Source of the DNA: Oscillibacter sp. ER4
Lineage (GTDB): Bacteria; Bacillota; Clostridia; Oscillospirales; Oscillospiraceae
Reading direction: 5' to 3'
NCBI RefSeq assembly: GCF_000765235.1
Contig: NZ_JPJG01000033.1
Span: forward strand, 22,332 to 86,331
Length of the DNA: 64,000 nt
Part shown: one piece after another, positions 51,806 through 59,908 of the stretch
Layout: the number at the start of each line of letters is the position of its first letter
Numbering within the stretch: the first letter of the stretch is position 1
The notes under the pieces: model-generated
Databases searched by the model: none
Told to the model about the DNA's origin: nothing
What the model saw: only the letters and a program-made list of their open reading frames with translations
Made by a program: the position numbers and the translations under genes

Positions 51806-52921
51806 TCAGGTTTGCTGATGCTGCATGGATACGATTTGGCAGTCTGGACAGAATTCCACATAGAGCGTGCCCTCCGCACAGTCAAACACCGTATCCCACT
51901 GGATCTGCGCCAGATACTTCATAGGTTTCCCGCAGTGGGGACAGATGGTATATTCCGCGTCCTGTACCCAGTTGGCAAAGCCGCCGATGGTGTTCACATC
52001 CTGACAGGCCGCGCCGTAAAACAGGGGCACAGGCATCTTGCCCAGCACAAAGGGATTTTCCGTGAGGGCCTTGTAGTCCTCGGGACTGACATAGCAATCC
52101 GTCTTCTCCGCTCCGTCAAAGAGTTCGGAGGGAAAGACCTCCACGCCGCCATCCAGAGCGAACCGGTTGAAGGCGGGGCCTTTGAGGAATCCCACGCAGC
52201 TGGGGCAGCAGGTGGCAGTCAGGACACCATCCAGCCCCAGGAACCGGAGCCGCTCATCCCGGCCATCCAGCACCAGCATGTCCACCATGCGTCCGCCACA
52301 GTGGGGGCATGTGTCCTCCCGTGCCCGGCCAATGCGGACGGGAGATTTCTCGCCGGTAGTTCCTTTGACCATAGGATAGCAGGTATCGAAGTTGAGTTGG
52401 ATTTTCTGGCCCTCTTTGTCGAAGGTCCAGCCGCCGATCTGTGCATAGCTGGATGGGTCCACATAGAGGCCCTTGCGCCAGGGCCGGGGATTTCGCTCCA
52501 GCTCCAGCGGCGTCTCCATTGCCTTGTCATCTCCCTGCATAGCAAGGCAACTCATCAAGTTAGAAGCCGCGCTGGAATATTCCGCAGACAACAGCGCATG
52601 AATCAGACCATCCCGCACATCGGCGGGAGCGTGATAATAGATTTCACACGGCCAGAACACCTCTGCGGCCAGTGCCGCCCGCTGAATCTCCGGGGTGATG
52701 GCATCATGGTACCCCAGCAGCTGCCAGAAGTCGGTGAACTCCGGGTCCTCCATATCAGCCAGCCGCTGGATGTTCTGAATCAGGTTTCTTTGCTTTTCTG
52801 TGATTTGTTCCGGTGTCCAAGCAAGAGCAGCCTTCCGCTCCTGTTCAGATTTGCATTTCCAGCACAATCCCTCATAGCCCAAGGGTGTCCCACAGCCGGG
52901 GCAGGTGTACTTCAGGCTCAT
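51806..52921 (-). CDS. Zinc-ribbon protein with DUF1963-like end; first structural gene of the array
   Basis: 371 residues. A zinc ribbon at the N-terminus (MSLKYTCPGCGTPLGYEGLC) and further Cys pairs (CPHCGGRM, CCPSCVGF) precede a C-terminal segment (NTIGGFANWVQDAEYTICPH, then CGKPMKYLAQIQW and FCPDCQIV) like the end of DUF1963/YwqG-type proteins. Its ATG overlaps the end of a 64-residue leader ORF as ATGA; its ribosome site AAGGAG lies just after the terminator hairpin. It is thus the gene most directly affected by attenuation. Confidence 0.7.
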   Translation of the reverse strand: MSLKYTCPGCGTPLGYEGLCWKCKSEQERKAALAWTPEQITEKQRNLIQNIQRLADMEDPEFTDFWQLLGYHDAITPEIQRAALAAEVFWPCEIYYHAPADVRDGLIHALLSAEYSSAASNLMSCLAMQGDDKAMETPLELERNPRPWRKGLYVDPSSYAQIGGWTFDKEGQKIQLNFDTCYPMVKGTTGEKSPVRIGRAREDTCPHCGGRMVDMLVLDGRDERLRFLGLDGVLTATCCPSCVGFLKGPAFNRFALDGGVEVFPSELFDGAEKTDCYVSPEDYKALTENPFVLGKMPVPLFYGAACQDVNTIGGFANWVQDAEYTICPHCGKPMKYLAQIQWDTVFDCAEGTLYVEFCPDCQIVSMQHQQT

Positions 52922-53112
52922 ATTCTTTGACTCCTTTCCAAAGATAGAAAAACGCCCTGCGACACGCTGTCACTTGGACAGGCTGACGCAGGGCGCGAAA
53001 AGGCCGCAAGGGAGACGCCACATCCACCAGCGGATGTGGTTTCTTCTTCAGCCAAAATCAATTTTTCATATTTGAACAGGACAGCCGTGGACTGTCCCCA
53101 TTTTTCTTCCAT
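52918..53112 (-). CDS. Leader ORF translated through the attenuator
   Basis: 64 residues from ATG 53112 (GAGG site seven bases upstream), beginning MEEKWGQSTAVLFKYEKL and ending FLSLERSQRI. The ORF spans the whole terminator hairpin at 52953-52995 and its TGA overlaps the ATG of the first array gene. A ribosome crossing the ORF would melt the hairpin and deliver ribosomes to the next gene. This is the arrangement expected for a translation-controlled attenuator. No protein family recognised; the peptide may have no function of its own. Confidence 0.6.
   Translation of the reverse strand: MEEKWGQSTAVLFKYEKLILAEEETTSAGGCGVSLAAFSRPASACPSDSVSQGVFLSLERSQRI
52946..52995 (-). terminator. Rho-independent terminator/attenuator ahead of the immunity array
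   Basis: The arms CGCCCTGCG (52953-52961) and CGCAGGGCG (52987-52995) pair perfectly; inner bases CTGTC and GACAG extend the stem. On the minus strand the 3' arm is followed by TTTTTCT. It lies 25 bases upstream of the first array gene, inside the leader ORF, so it can only act as an attenuator for the array rather than as an end for the gene before it. Confidence 0.85.
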
Positions 53113-53160
53113 AGCAAGACCTCGGGTTACCAATCTCAAAATGGGTAAACTTTACTATTT

Positions 53161-53166
53161 ATTATA
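53161..53166 (-). promoter_or_regulatory. Possible -10 box for the leader transcript
   Basis: TATAAT on the minus strand, about 50 bases upstream of the leader ORF start, at the end of the SLOG gene. No good -35 was found at 17 bases, so the promoter may need an activator or may be absent, with reading through from the SLOG gene instead. Confidence 0.35.
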
Positions 53167-53650
53167 TCACATCATCTGTTTTCTTTGGAAGAGGGATTTG
53201 CCCCTCAGCCAAATTTGTGATGTGGATTTTTCCTTTTCTCTTTCCCGTCCCGGCATACTCCAGCAGTTCTCTGGCATTGCTGGCCGGATGCCGCACATAG
53301 GCAATGAGAAAATCGCTGCGCTCCACCATGTATCGGTTTGCGCGGACGATGGCAAGCCGTTTGGGGACTGTCTCCATATCCGGCGGATAGAACAGAGCGT
53401 CGAACGCCTCCGGTAGATCTACTTTTCTGTTGACTGGGTAATATGGGGTCATCAGCATCAGCGTAATATCCGGGTACGCTCGCTTGATCTGCGACAGTGC
53501 CCGGATCACCAGGCGGTCGAAGTTTCCATACTGGCCCACCACAAATTCAGATACGCCATATTCTGCAATATGGCGCTCTATGGTTTCAAGCAGGGTTGGG
53601 TACACCCGATCCGGCGTCTCCCTATGCCCTATAAAAAAGCAGCTTCCCAT
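53162..53650 (-). CDS. SLOG-family protein
   Basis: About 162 residues. ATG 53650 has a GAGGG site and is preferred over 53680. It begins MGSCFFIGHRETPDRVYP and has the SLOG (LOG/DprA-like Rossmann) pattern: VSEFVVGQYGNFDRLVIRAL, RAYPDITLMLMTPYYPVN, and VRANRYMVERSDFLIAYV. SLOG domains bind nucleotides or nucleic acids and several are sensors or effectors in nucleotide-signal defence. It is the gene immediately before the leader, so it may be linked to control of the array. Confidence 0.78.
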   Translation of the reverse strand: MGSCFFIGHRETPDRVYPTLLETIERHIAEYGVSEFVVGQYGNFDRLVIRALSQIKRAYPDITLMLMTPYYPVNRKVDLPEAFDALFYPPDMETVPKRLAIVRANRYMVERSDFLIAYVRHPASNARELLEYAGTGKRKGKIHITNLAEGQIPLPKKTDDVI

Positions 53651-53843
53651 CTGACAGCCCTCATACACAGTCGCAGTCATATTTTATTGATTGTGATTCA
53701 TAATAGAAATATAAAACTCGCGCCAATTTTAATAATTATATCACTAATTATTCGTTGTGTGAAGCGAAAGTTGATGATTTAAGTGCGAACCCGCGCCGCT
53801 CCCTTATATTAAAATAATAAGTAGAGATTGGAGGGAGAGGATC

Positions 53844-54167
53844 ATGGACGATAACCGCCGCTATGAAGCGTTTGTGCGTAACCGCATCACAGAGCTGCGG
53901 GAACAGAAGGGCGTTTCTGAGCATCGGATGAGCCTGGAGCTTGGAAAGAGCGGCTCCTACATCAGAAGCATCACCAATGGAATTTCTATGCCCTCTCTCC
54001 GGGAGCTGTTCAACATCATGGAATACTTTGATTTGACGCCAACTCTTTTCTTTGCTCCTATGGACGATCCGGATTCCCTGCGTGGGATCATAGGCAAGAA
54101 GCTGCTTGCCCTGCCGGATGAAGACTTGGAGAAAGTAGCTGTTTTTCTGGACTGGATCAGAAAATAA
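53844..54167 (+). CDS. Xre-family transcriptional regulator
   Basis: 107 residues, GGAGGGAGAGG ribosome site. Helix-turn-helix at about residues 16-50: ITELREQKGVSEHRMSLELG, then SGSYIRSITNGISMPSL. The C-terminal part (IIGKKLLALPDEDLEKVAVF) is an acidic helix pair. It is divergent from the SLOG gene across a 190-base AT-rich intergenic region, so it may control both directions. No operator was identified. The gene is preceded by an AT-rich stretch with no clear promoter match. Confidence 0.85.
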   Translation: MDDNRRYEAFVRNRITELREQKGVSEHRMSLELGKSGSYIRSITNGISMPSLRELFNIMEYFDLTPTLFFAPMDDPDSLRGIIGKKLLALPDEDLEKVAVFLDWIRK

Positions 54168-54201
54168 CCGCTCCTACTGGCGTTTGACATGAAAAATATG
54201 C

Positions 54202-54250
54202 CGCTCAGTCAGTTTCTGATAGTTTCTGACATGGGCGGTTTCTTTTTTGC
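54202..54250 (+). terminator. Terminator after the Xre gene
   Basis: An imperfect hairpin with the arms CCGCTCAGTCAG and CTGACATGGGCGG around a repeated TTTCTGATAG loop region is followed by TTTCTTTTTT. It lies about 40 bases past the stop. The stem has mismatches, so the call is moderate. Confidence 0.55.
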
Positions 54251-54359
54251 GCTTTTGGGGGAAAGAACTTCCGGCTATTGAAATTTCAAGCTCTTTCCAC
54301 TAAAATGGATTTCATCGTCTGTTATTAACCGTTCCGATTACAAAGCGAGGTAGGAAAAA

Positions 54360-55502
54360 ATGAACCAAAAAGAAATCAATGAGCTGCGGCGCCGTTTTCG
54401 CCCGGAAAAAAGTGCCATCAGCCGTGTTTATGGATGCTATGTCAACAGCAGTAAAGAGATCGTTTCCGATCTGGACGAATCCCTGGGCATGATGCCGCAG
54501 GAGGAGTCCGAGAAGTATTTGAGCCTTTTGAAGAAGGGACTGTCCGGTTCCCTGGGGAAAAACCTCATTGACATCGTATTCTCCACTCAGCAGGTAGTGG
54601 ACAGTGAGGAACACCGCCTGCTCACCACACTGCGGGATTCCCAGCTTAAGGACAACGAGGCCCGCCAGACCTTTTACCACAAGGTAATTGACAGTCTGGA
54701 CATGGGGGACAGTAGTTACCTGCTGCTCCTGACCTGTGACAGCTACGATGTTCCCCATCGGGGCAAGGATGATTCCCTGCAAGCGGATGCCTCGGATGAG
54801 GTGTTCACCTACATCGTCTGTGTGGTGTGCCCCATCAAGGAGGGCAAGGTAGAGTTGGGATATTTTCCCGGTGACAATGAATTCCACTGTGCTGCCGGGC
54901 AAACCGTCGCTCCTCCTGAGCTGGGTTTTCTGTTCCCGGCATTCGATGACCGGGCAGCAAATATCTATAACGCTCTCTTTTACAGCAGGAAGGCCAATGA
55001 AATTCACCAGGAGTTCATTGACGCGATCTTCCATGTGGAAGCGCCGATGTCTGCCGTTGAGCAGAAGGAAGCATTCCAGTCAGCTTTGAGCGATGCGTTT
55101 GACTGCAGTCTGGAAGTGATGCAGACTGTTCATGAACAGCTGCGTGAGAAAATCAAGGAGCACAGGGAGAGCAGGAGTTCGGAACCTCTGGAGATGAGTG
55201 CCTCAGAAATAGGGCAAATCCTTCAAAGCTGCGGGATTGCGGATGAACAGGTGGCAGCATTCCAGAAAAACTGCGGCGAGCAGTTTGGTTCGGGGGTTGT
55301 CCTGAATCCGGCAAACCTGATCGACAGCAGCCGCTTTGAGATCAAGACGCCTGAGATCACCATTTCGGCTGATCCAGAGTATAGTTACCTGGTGGAAACT
55401 CAAATTATCAACGGGCGCAAGTACCTCCTGATCCCCGCAGAAGATGGCGTGGAGGTCAACGGTTTTGCTGTCGGCATTACAGCTGCACAGAAAGACGATT
55501 AA
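54360..55502 (+). CDS. DUF4317 family protein
   Basis: 380 residues. The whole protein follows DUF4317, a family of clostridial accessory proteins: MNQKEINELRRRFRPEKSAI, GCYVNSSKEIVSDLDESLGM, LGYFPGDNEFHCAAGQTVAP, LGFLFPAFDDRAANIYNALF and a final beta-rich domain with EDGVEVNGFAVGI. Function is unknown. It is on the plus strand with its own terminator, separate from the immunity array. Confidence 0.85.
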   Translation: MNQKEINELRRRFRPEKSAISRVYGCYVNSSKEIVSDLDESLGMMPQEESEKYLSLLKKGLSGSLGKNLIDIVFSTQQVVDSEEHRLLTTLRDSQLKDNEARQTFYHKVIDSLDMGDSSYLLLLTCDSYDVPHRGKDDSLQADASDEVFTYIVCVVCPIKEGKVELGYFPGDNEFHCAAGQTVAPPELGFLFPAFDDRAANIYNALFYSRKANEIHQEFIDAIFHVEAPMSAVEQKEAFQSALSDAFDCSLEVMQTVHEQLREKIKEHRESRSSEPLEMSASEIGQILQSCGIADEQVAAFQKNCGEQFGSGVVLNPANLIDSSRFEIKTPEITISADPEYSYLVETQIINGRKYLLIPAEDGVEVNGFAVGITAAQKDD

Positions 55503-55644
55503 ATTTCAAAAGCCGGACACAACGCAAGGCGGTATAACCTTTAAGGCCAGATATTGTTTGTTATTTTCTGTCTTAAATAAAATCCTTAGAGTGGGCGCTT
55601 CTGGTTGGTTCATTATGAACCGGGACTCGGTCCACATGATATGT

Positions 55645-55677
55645 AGACCCTCCCCTTGGCGGGAGGGTCTGCTTTTT
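55645..55677 (+). terminator. Rho-independent terminator after DUF4317
   Basis: AGACCCTCCC (55645-55654) and GGGAGGGTCT (55661-55670) form a perfect ten-base stem with a six-base loop, followed by GCTTTTT. A 140-base tail with no gene separates it from the DUF4317 stop. Confidence 0.88.
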
Positions 55678-55682
55678 ACAGG

Positions 55683-55904
55683 CTATCTCACCAGACGGTT
55701 TCTTGCTTCCAGTGCTGATGCGTAGTCATGGCCTGTCAAATACTGTGCCGCATCCAGCCATTCCCGTTCGCTGCATGCACCTAAAGGGATCGCGGCAGTG
55801 AGTCTGTGCAGCCGTTCACTTTGCTGGGACAGCCGAAGATCAGAAAGAACTCCGCATCCCATTTGATAAGCCAAATAATCCAGTAAATCGATCTCAACCA
55901 GCAT
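55683..55904 (-). CDS. Small hypothetical protein
   Basis: 73 residues, GGAGGTGTCCA ribosome site. Helical (MLVEIDLLDYLAYQMGCGVL, ERLHRLTAAIPLG, EWLDAAQYLTGHDYASALEA). It directly follows the HTH gene and coupling-protein gene of the mobilization module on the same strand. It resembles small proteins that recur in clostridial ICE transfer regions. Function unknown. Confidence 0.65.
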   Translation of the reverse strand: MLVEIDLLDYLAYQMGCGVLSDLRLSQQSERLHRLTAAIPLGACSEREWLDAAQYLTGHDYASALEARNRLVR

Positions 55905-55916
55905 TGGACACCTCCG

Positions 55917-56171
55917 TCATACCACATGATACAGATTGGAAGTAAGACTCCCATTCTCCCGCCAGCGGGGATCTTTGCGGAGCAGTCCAGCTTTCACGAG
56001 ATCGTCCAGCGCTCGCTTAACCGTGGAACGCGAAAGCCCCAGCTCCAGTGCGATGGTCTTGATGGCCGGCCAGCAGCGACCCTCGCTGTCTGCCCGGTCC
56101 TTCAGGTACATATAGACGCTTCTGGCTCTGTGGCTCAGATCGGAAGCATAGATATTTCTAAAGCTGTTCAT
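55917..56171 (-). CDS. Helix-turn-helix protein
   Basis: About 84 residues from ATG 56171 (GAGGGGAACAG site). A winged helix-turn-helix is visible in ARSVYMYLKDRADSEGRCWP, KTIALELGLSRSTVKRALDD and LVKAGLLRK. This is the small HTH type found beside mobilization genes in Firmicutes and resembles the DNA-binding part of replication initiators or MarR-like regulators. It overlaps nothing and follows the VirD4 gene. Confidence 0.78.
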   Translation of the reverse strand: MNSFRNIYASDLSHRARSVYMYLKDRADSEGRCWPAIKTIALELGLSRSTVKRALDDLVKAGLLRKDPRWRENGSLTSNLYHVV

Positions 56172-56185
56172 TCTGTTCCCCTCCC

Positions 56186-57994
56186 TCAAGGCCGAAAGGC
56201 CGTCTTGCGTGAATCTGGACTGGCCTGCATACCCTGACTCATGCCTCCCGCAGCAGAGGTTGTTTCCTGCGACGGCTGCTCGGCCACAGTGCCATAGTTG
56301 CGCCGGATGATAGACTCCTCCAGTTCCTGCTTGTCAGCATAGGCAACGGACCGCTGGGCCTTCTCCGGCACCTCATAGGGCTTGCCGAACCGGATGCCCC
56401 AGTCGAGGAACAGCCGCAGCTTGACCTTCATGGGATGGACGCCGGTCTTGGCCACAATAAAGCTGCCCTTGGGCATGGATTTGAGTTCGTCCGGCGTCAT
56501 GAGGGGGCGCTCCATCATCTGGAGAGACTGGCTGGGGTCATTCCTCCCACGGGAGATACTGCCGCTCATCACCGTCCGGCTGCCGAGGGCTTTGGAGAGC
56601 TCCACCGCTGTCTGGCTGGCCGGGGCAAAGCCACCGTATAGGTTGACCTGGCAGTTGTCCACGATGATCTCAGAGCCTTCCTTCCCATAGTTCTTCTGAA
56701 GCTGTCCCGTAATGCTCTGGACGATAGGCACCAGCATGAGTCCTCTGGACCGGGAGGCGGAAAACATCAGTTCCAGCGACTGAATGGGTGGGCAGGTGCC
56801 CAACTCGTCCGCGAAGAATACCACCCGGTTCTTGAGCCGGCCGCCGTTCTCGTCAGCCACGGTGAGGATCTCCCGATACAGGTTCTGGAGGATCAGGCTG
56901 ACCATAAAATACTTGGTCTGGTCCTCCTCGGGCAGTACGATAAAGATGGCGGATTTCTCATTGCAAAACTTCTCCGCGTCAATGGCGGTGTCAAAGCAGA
57001 GAATCTGCTCCATCTCCGAGTCGAGGAAGGCGTTTAGGCGGGACAGTACCGTTGAGATCACGGAGGCCATGGCCTGCTCCGCCGTGTTGAGGGCGGACCC
57101 GGCAAACCAGCGGGCCTTATGATTAGGCGGGAGCTTTTCCAGTAGAAGCTGGAACTGATTCTTTCCCTTCACCCGGCTGGGAGCCAGCAGTTCCTGCACC
57201 AGCTTGAACACCGACACGATGTGACGCTTTTCAATGGGATTTCCGTCCGCGTCCTCGGTGGGCAGATACTCGGCCACCAGCAGGAACATGGCAGTCAGCA
57301 GGCCCTCGGCGGAATCGTAGAAAAAGGCGTTTTGCCCATACTGGGCGCTGTCGCCGCCGCTGGTGTTGATGAGCGTCTTGGCGAGGATCTTGGAGTATTT
57401 CTCCGCCTTAGCCTTTGCTGCCAGGTTTTTGGGGTCGGCCTTATAGATATCCATGTACTTGTTGATCAGATGAAGCAGGTTGTTGCCGTCCGAGCGGGTG
57501 GGATTACGCAGATCCAACACGGCGATTTGGTATCCGTAGCAGTCCTTGGCAATACCGGCATAATTGCGGAACAGGTCGCCCTTGGTATCCGTGCAGAGGA
57601 AGGACATCCCGCTGGCGAGGGCATATTCGATGTTGGGGTACAAAAAGAACGCGGTCTTTCCGGCGCCGCTGGCGGCGGTGACCATGGCGTGGATGTCATC
57701 GGTGTCCACCAGAGCTGTAATATGGTCTTTGGGCCCTTCGCAGCCAAGGACAAGGCCCTGCTTTTCCGGCAGATGCTCTCCCTTGCGCCACAGCTCTGGT
57801 TCAAAAGGGACATGGGCATAGGTCTGCCGAATCTCCTGTTTGGTAGCCCAGCGTGCGGTTCCGTGCTGCCCGTCGCCCACAGTCTTGGATTTGATTCCGT
57901 CAAGGGTATAGTAATGGGAGAGAAACGCGAGGCCGCCGATCACGAGAAACATGATGGCGCCTACCACGATAAGTGTTATAACTTGCGTTGGCAC
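56186..57994 (-). CDS. VirD4/TraG-type coupling protein
   Basis: 602 residues. A membrane segment at the N-terminus (VITLIVVGAIMFLVIGGLAF) is followed by the Walker A motif in AASGAGKTAFF near residue 111 and an ATPase core with a Walker B-type FFADELGTCPP near 391 and SRSRGLMLVPIVQS. This is the T4SS coupling protein that brings relaxosome-bound DNA to the mating channel. A long C-terminus ends in Gln/Ala/Ser-rich sequence. Upstream is the primase-like gene, in the usual gene order of mobilization modules. Confidence 0.92.
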   Translation of the reverse strand: MPTQVITLIVVGAIMFLVIGGLAFLSHYYTLDGIKSKTVGDGQHGTARWATKQEIRQTYAHVPFEPELWRKGEHLPEKQGLVLGCEGPKDHITALVDTDDIHAMVTAASGAGKTAFFLYPNIEYALASGMSFLCTDTKGDLFRNYAGIAKDCYGYQIAVLDLRNPTRSDGNNLLHLINKYMDIYKADPKNLAAKAKAEKYSKILAKTLINTSGGDSAQYGQNAFFYDSAEGLLTAMFLLVAEYLPTEDADGNPIEKRHIVSVFKLVQELLAPSRVKGKNQFQLLLEKLPPNHKARWFAGSALNTAEQAMASVISTVLSRLNAFLDSEMEQILCFDTAIDAEKFCNEKSAIFIVLPEEDQTKYFMVSLILQNLYREILTVADENGGRLKNRVVFFADELGTCPPIQSLELMFSASRSRGLMLVPIVQSITGQLQKNYGKEGSEIIVDNCQVNLYGGFAPASQTAVELSKALGSRTVMSGSISRGRNDPSQSLQMMERPLMTPDELKSMPKGSFIVAKTGVHPMKVKLRLFLDWGIRFGKPYEVPEKAQRSVAYADKQELEESIIRRNYGTVAEQPSQETTSAAGGMSQGMQASPDSRKTAFRP

Positions 57995-58060
57995 ATGATC
58001 CTCCTTTTGATATCTACGCCTTAATATCAGAAGGGGATGTTCAGTTTTCGCTTTGTCTGC

Positions 58061-58066
58061 TATAAT
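58061..58066 (+). promoter_or_regulatory. -10 box of the small zinc-ribbon gene
   Basis: TATAAT lies about 22 bases upstream of the TTG start at 58089. A weak -35 (TGTTCA) is 17 bases further upstream. The frame extends through this region to an ATG at 58053, but the box location argues that translation begins downstream. Confidence 0.5.
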
Positions 58067-58088
58067 AAATTGGTATGAGGTGATTGCT

Positions 58089-58256
58089 TTGATTTGCGCA
58101 TGTGACCATTGCTACTATCTGTTTGAGGCGCCGGAACTGCCGGAGCAATGCCCGGACTGTGGAAAGCAGGCAACCCGGCCAGCCAATAAGCAGGAGCGGG
58201 CAGAATATCTCAGCAGACAAACAAGCAGCCAGGAAGAAGCGGAGGAGTGGGACTGA
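58089..58256 (+). CDS. Small rubredoxin-like zinc-ribbon protein
   Basis: About 55 residues from a TTG start with a GAGGTGAT ribosome site; the ATG at 58053 lies within the promoter. The sequence has CACDHCYYLFEAPELPEQCP and CGK, giving two cysteine pairs of a rubredoxin-like zinc ribbon, then a polar tail (NKQERAEYLSRQTSSQEEAE). It lies opposite the mobilization operon, between the coupling protein and the primase-like gene. Function unknown. Confidence 0.68.
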   Translation: MICACDHCYYLFEAPELPEQCPDCGKQATRPANKQERAEYLSRQTSSQEEAEEWD

Positions 58257-58284
58257 GCCATTCCTCCGCTTTGCTGCTTCAGGC

Positions 58285-59730
58285 TTAGGCCATCACTGGC
58301 TCAGCTTCCCTCTGGGTCTTTTCCTCTTTCTGCCGCCGTTTGATCTCGTCGGCCTCGTACTTGACCGGCACCTTGGCACAGGAGATGGCCAGCTCCAGCC
58401 ATGCGCTGGCCACCTCTTTTTTCTCTGCCTGGGTACGGATACCCTGGCAATTGTTCTTGGCCAATACGCTTTGGAATTGCATGGCGATCTCATCCGCCCG
58501 GTTCTTGAGGATACCCCGGTTCTGATGAGGCAGGATGTGGCTTTCTAAAAACCGGCCGCCCTGCTCAGTGGTCAGTGCGGTACCCATCTGTTTGCACTCC
58601 CGCAGCACCACCGAGAGGGCCAGCGCCGCCATGGTCTCCATGCGGTCCATTGCCTGGTCAAAGCGTCCCCAATGAAGGTCGTTTCGGTACTGTTGGAGCA
58701 GATTGGGGATCTGATAGACCGCCCGGTCCGGCTGGGCCTCTTGGCACTTGGCCCCGATCCGCCGGCAGACGAGCCCCGCCACCGCAATCTGCGGGTGCTC
58801 CTCGGCTGGCTGGGCCTCCAGCCCATGCCGCGCTTTCAGATCCTCGTCCCAGTCCTTGTACTCGGAGCGCAGCGGGGCAACCTGTGTATAACCATGCTCC
58901 CGCAGGATATCGGCGAGCCGCCCCGCAGCCTCGATCCCGGCGGCATCGTGGTCCAGGCAGAGGATGACCTTCCGCAGATTCGGATTTTTCTCCAGCATCC
59001 ACAGCATGGCGTGTTCCGCCGTGCCGCAGAGGGCCGCGTAGCTGTGCCGCTGCCAGTCCTCCGGGTACAAGGTCAGAAAGGCCAGCAGGTCGATGGGGGC
59101 CTCAAATACATAGAGGCGGTCGCTGGTCCCGGTCCAGTGGAAACTGCACCGGGGATCACTGCCCTCTATGTTGCTCCGGTAGCTCTTGCCCTGGGTGTAG
59201 AGGCCCCGCTTGTGGGCGTGACGGGCAGCGCCGTGTTCATCGAATCCAACGAACACAGCGTTGTGGTACTCCTTTGTCTTGTCTTTGGATGGCTCCCGGC
59301 TCTCATAGATCAGCCCCTTCTGCGCGAAAGCATTGAGAACCTCCCGGCTGATATGCCTCTGCTGGAGCAGATAGGCATACACCCGCCGCATGGTCTGATT
59401 GGCGGGTGGCGGGACAAATTCCTTCGGCTCGTCCCGTTCCTTTTTCTGAGCTGATACATACACTTCGCCTTTCTCACCGCCCAGCAGACGGGTCACCGCT
59501 TCGGGGTAGGTCAGGCCGTAGAAATTTTGAACAAAAGAGATAGGACCGCCGCCCTCCTCAGCCTCATGATCGTACCACTCACTGCCACGAACAGTAATAC
59601 TGTGATCTGATGCAAGGCGTTTATCCCGGCCGGAGGGGATGAGCTTCTCTCCCTGCCGGCGCAGGAACTCCACCAAGTCGACAGAGTTGGCCCGGAGTTT
59701 TTGCTCATCTGTGAAGTGGATATAGGGCAT
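58285..59730 (-). CDS. DUF3991/toprim primase-like protein
   Basis: 481 residues. N-terminal zinc-finger-like/primase-associated segment (SITVRGSEWYDHEAEEGGGP), DUF3991 with YHNAVFVGFDEHGAARHAHK, and a toprim fold with FEAPIDLLAFLTLY near residue 208 and LCLDHDAAG near 258. C-terminal helical part. Such proteins are standard partners of MobP-type relaxases, probably priming complementary-strand synthesis after transfer. Gene order with VirD4 and relaxase is conserved. Confidence 0.9.
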   Translation of the reverse strand: MPYIHFTDEQKLRANSVDLVEFLRRQGEKLIPSGRDKRLASDHSITVRGSEWYDHEAEEGGGPISFVQNFYGLTYPEAVTRLLGGEKGEVYVSAQKKERDEPKEFVPPPANQTMRRVYAYLLQQRHISREVLNAFAQKGLIYESREPSKDKTKEYHNAVFVGFDEHGAARHAHKRGLYTQGKSYRSNIEGSDPRCSFHWTGTSDRLYVFEAPIDLLAFLTLYPEDWQRHSYAALCGTAEHAMLWMLEKNPNLRKVILCLDHDAAGIEAAGRLADILREHGYTQVAPLRSEYKDWDEDLKARHGLEAQPAEEHPQIAVAGLVCRRIGAKCQEAQPDRAVYQIPNLLQQYRNDLHWGRFDQAMDRMETMAALALSVVLRECKQMGTALTTEQGGRFLESHILPHQNRGILKNRADEIAMQFQSVLAKNNCQGIRTQAEKKEVASAWLELAISCAKVPVKYEADEIKRRQKEEKTQREAEPVMA

Positions 59731-59908
59731 GGTATGCCTCCCTCCATCATAGAAAACTCACTGATTTCGCCCCCCGCACTTCCGATGGAATGGGACGGGC
59801 CTGTTGGGGCGCCGCGGTTGTTTCTTCCGGTTCCGCGGCTGCTCCGTCCACATCGGCGGCGCCAGACTTTTGACTGCTTGCTTCCGTTTCAAAAAAAGGC
59901 CTCCTTCA
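59731..59908 (-). other. Gap with a possible frame-slip site after the relaxase
   Basis: Between the relaxase stop and the primase-like start is a T-run (seven T) following AGGAGGCC. A 44-codon frame begins at TTG in this run (MKRKQAVKSLAPPMWTEQ) and ends before the next gene. A neighbouring frame has a more acidic and coding-like composition but lacks a start. A short gene or ribosome slippage is possible; evidence is weak. Confidence 0.3.

Noticed and set aside
13619..53112. CRISPR array or toxin genes within the immunity island
   Set aside because: No regularly spaced short repeats were seen, and no Rhs, LXG or similar toxin pattern appears in any frame examined.
9360..58033. 14-base exact inverted match CTTAATATCAGAAG (58020-58033 and its complement at 9360-9373)
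   Set aside because: A match of this length is expected several times by chance in 64 kb, and the sites do not border features expected for attachment sites.
58053..58088. ATG at 58053 as the start of the small zinc-ribbon gene
   Set aside because: The -10 box lies inside that extension; the TTG at 58089 has a proper ribosome site.
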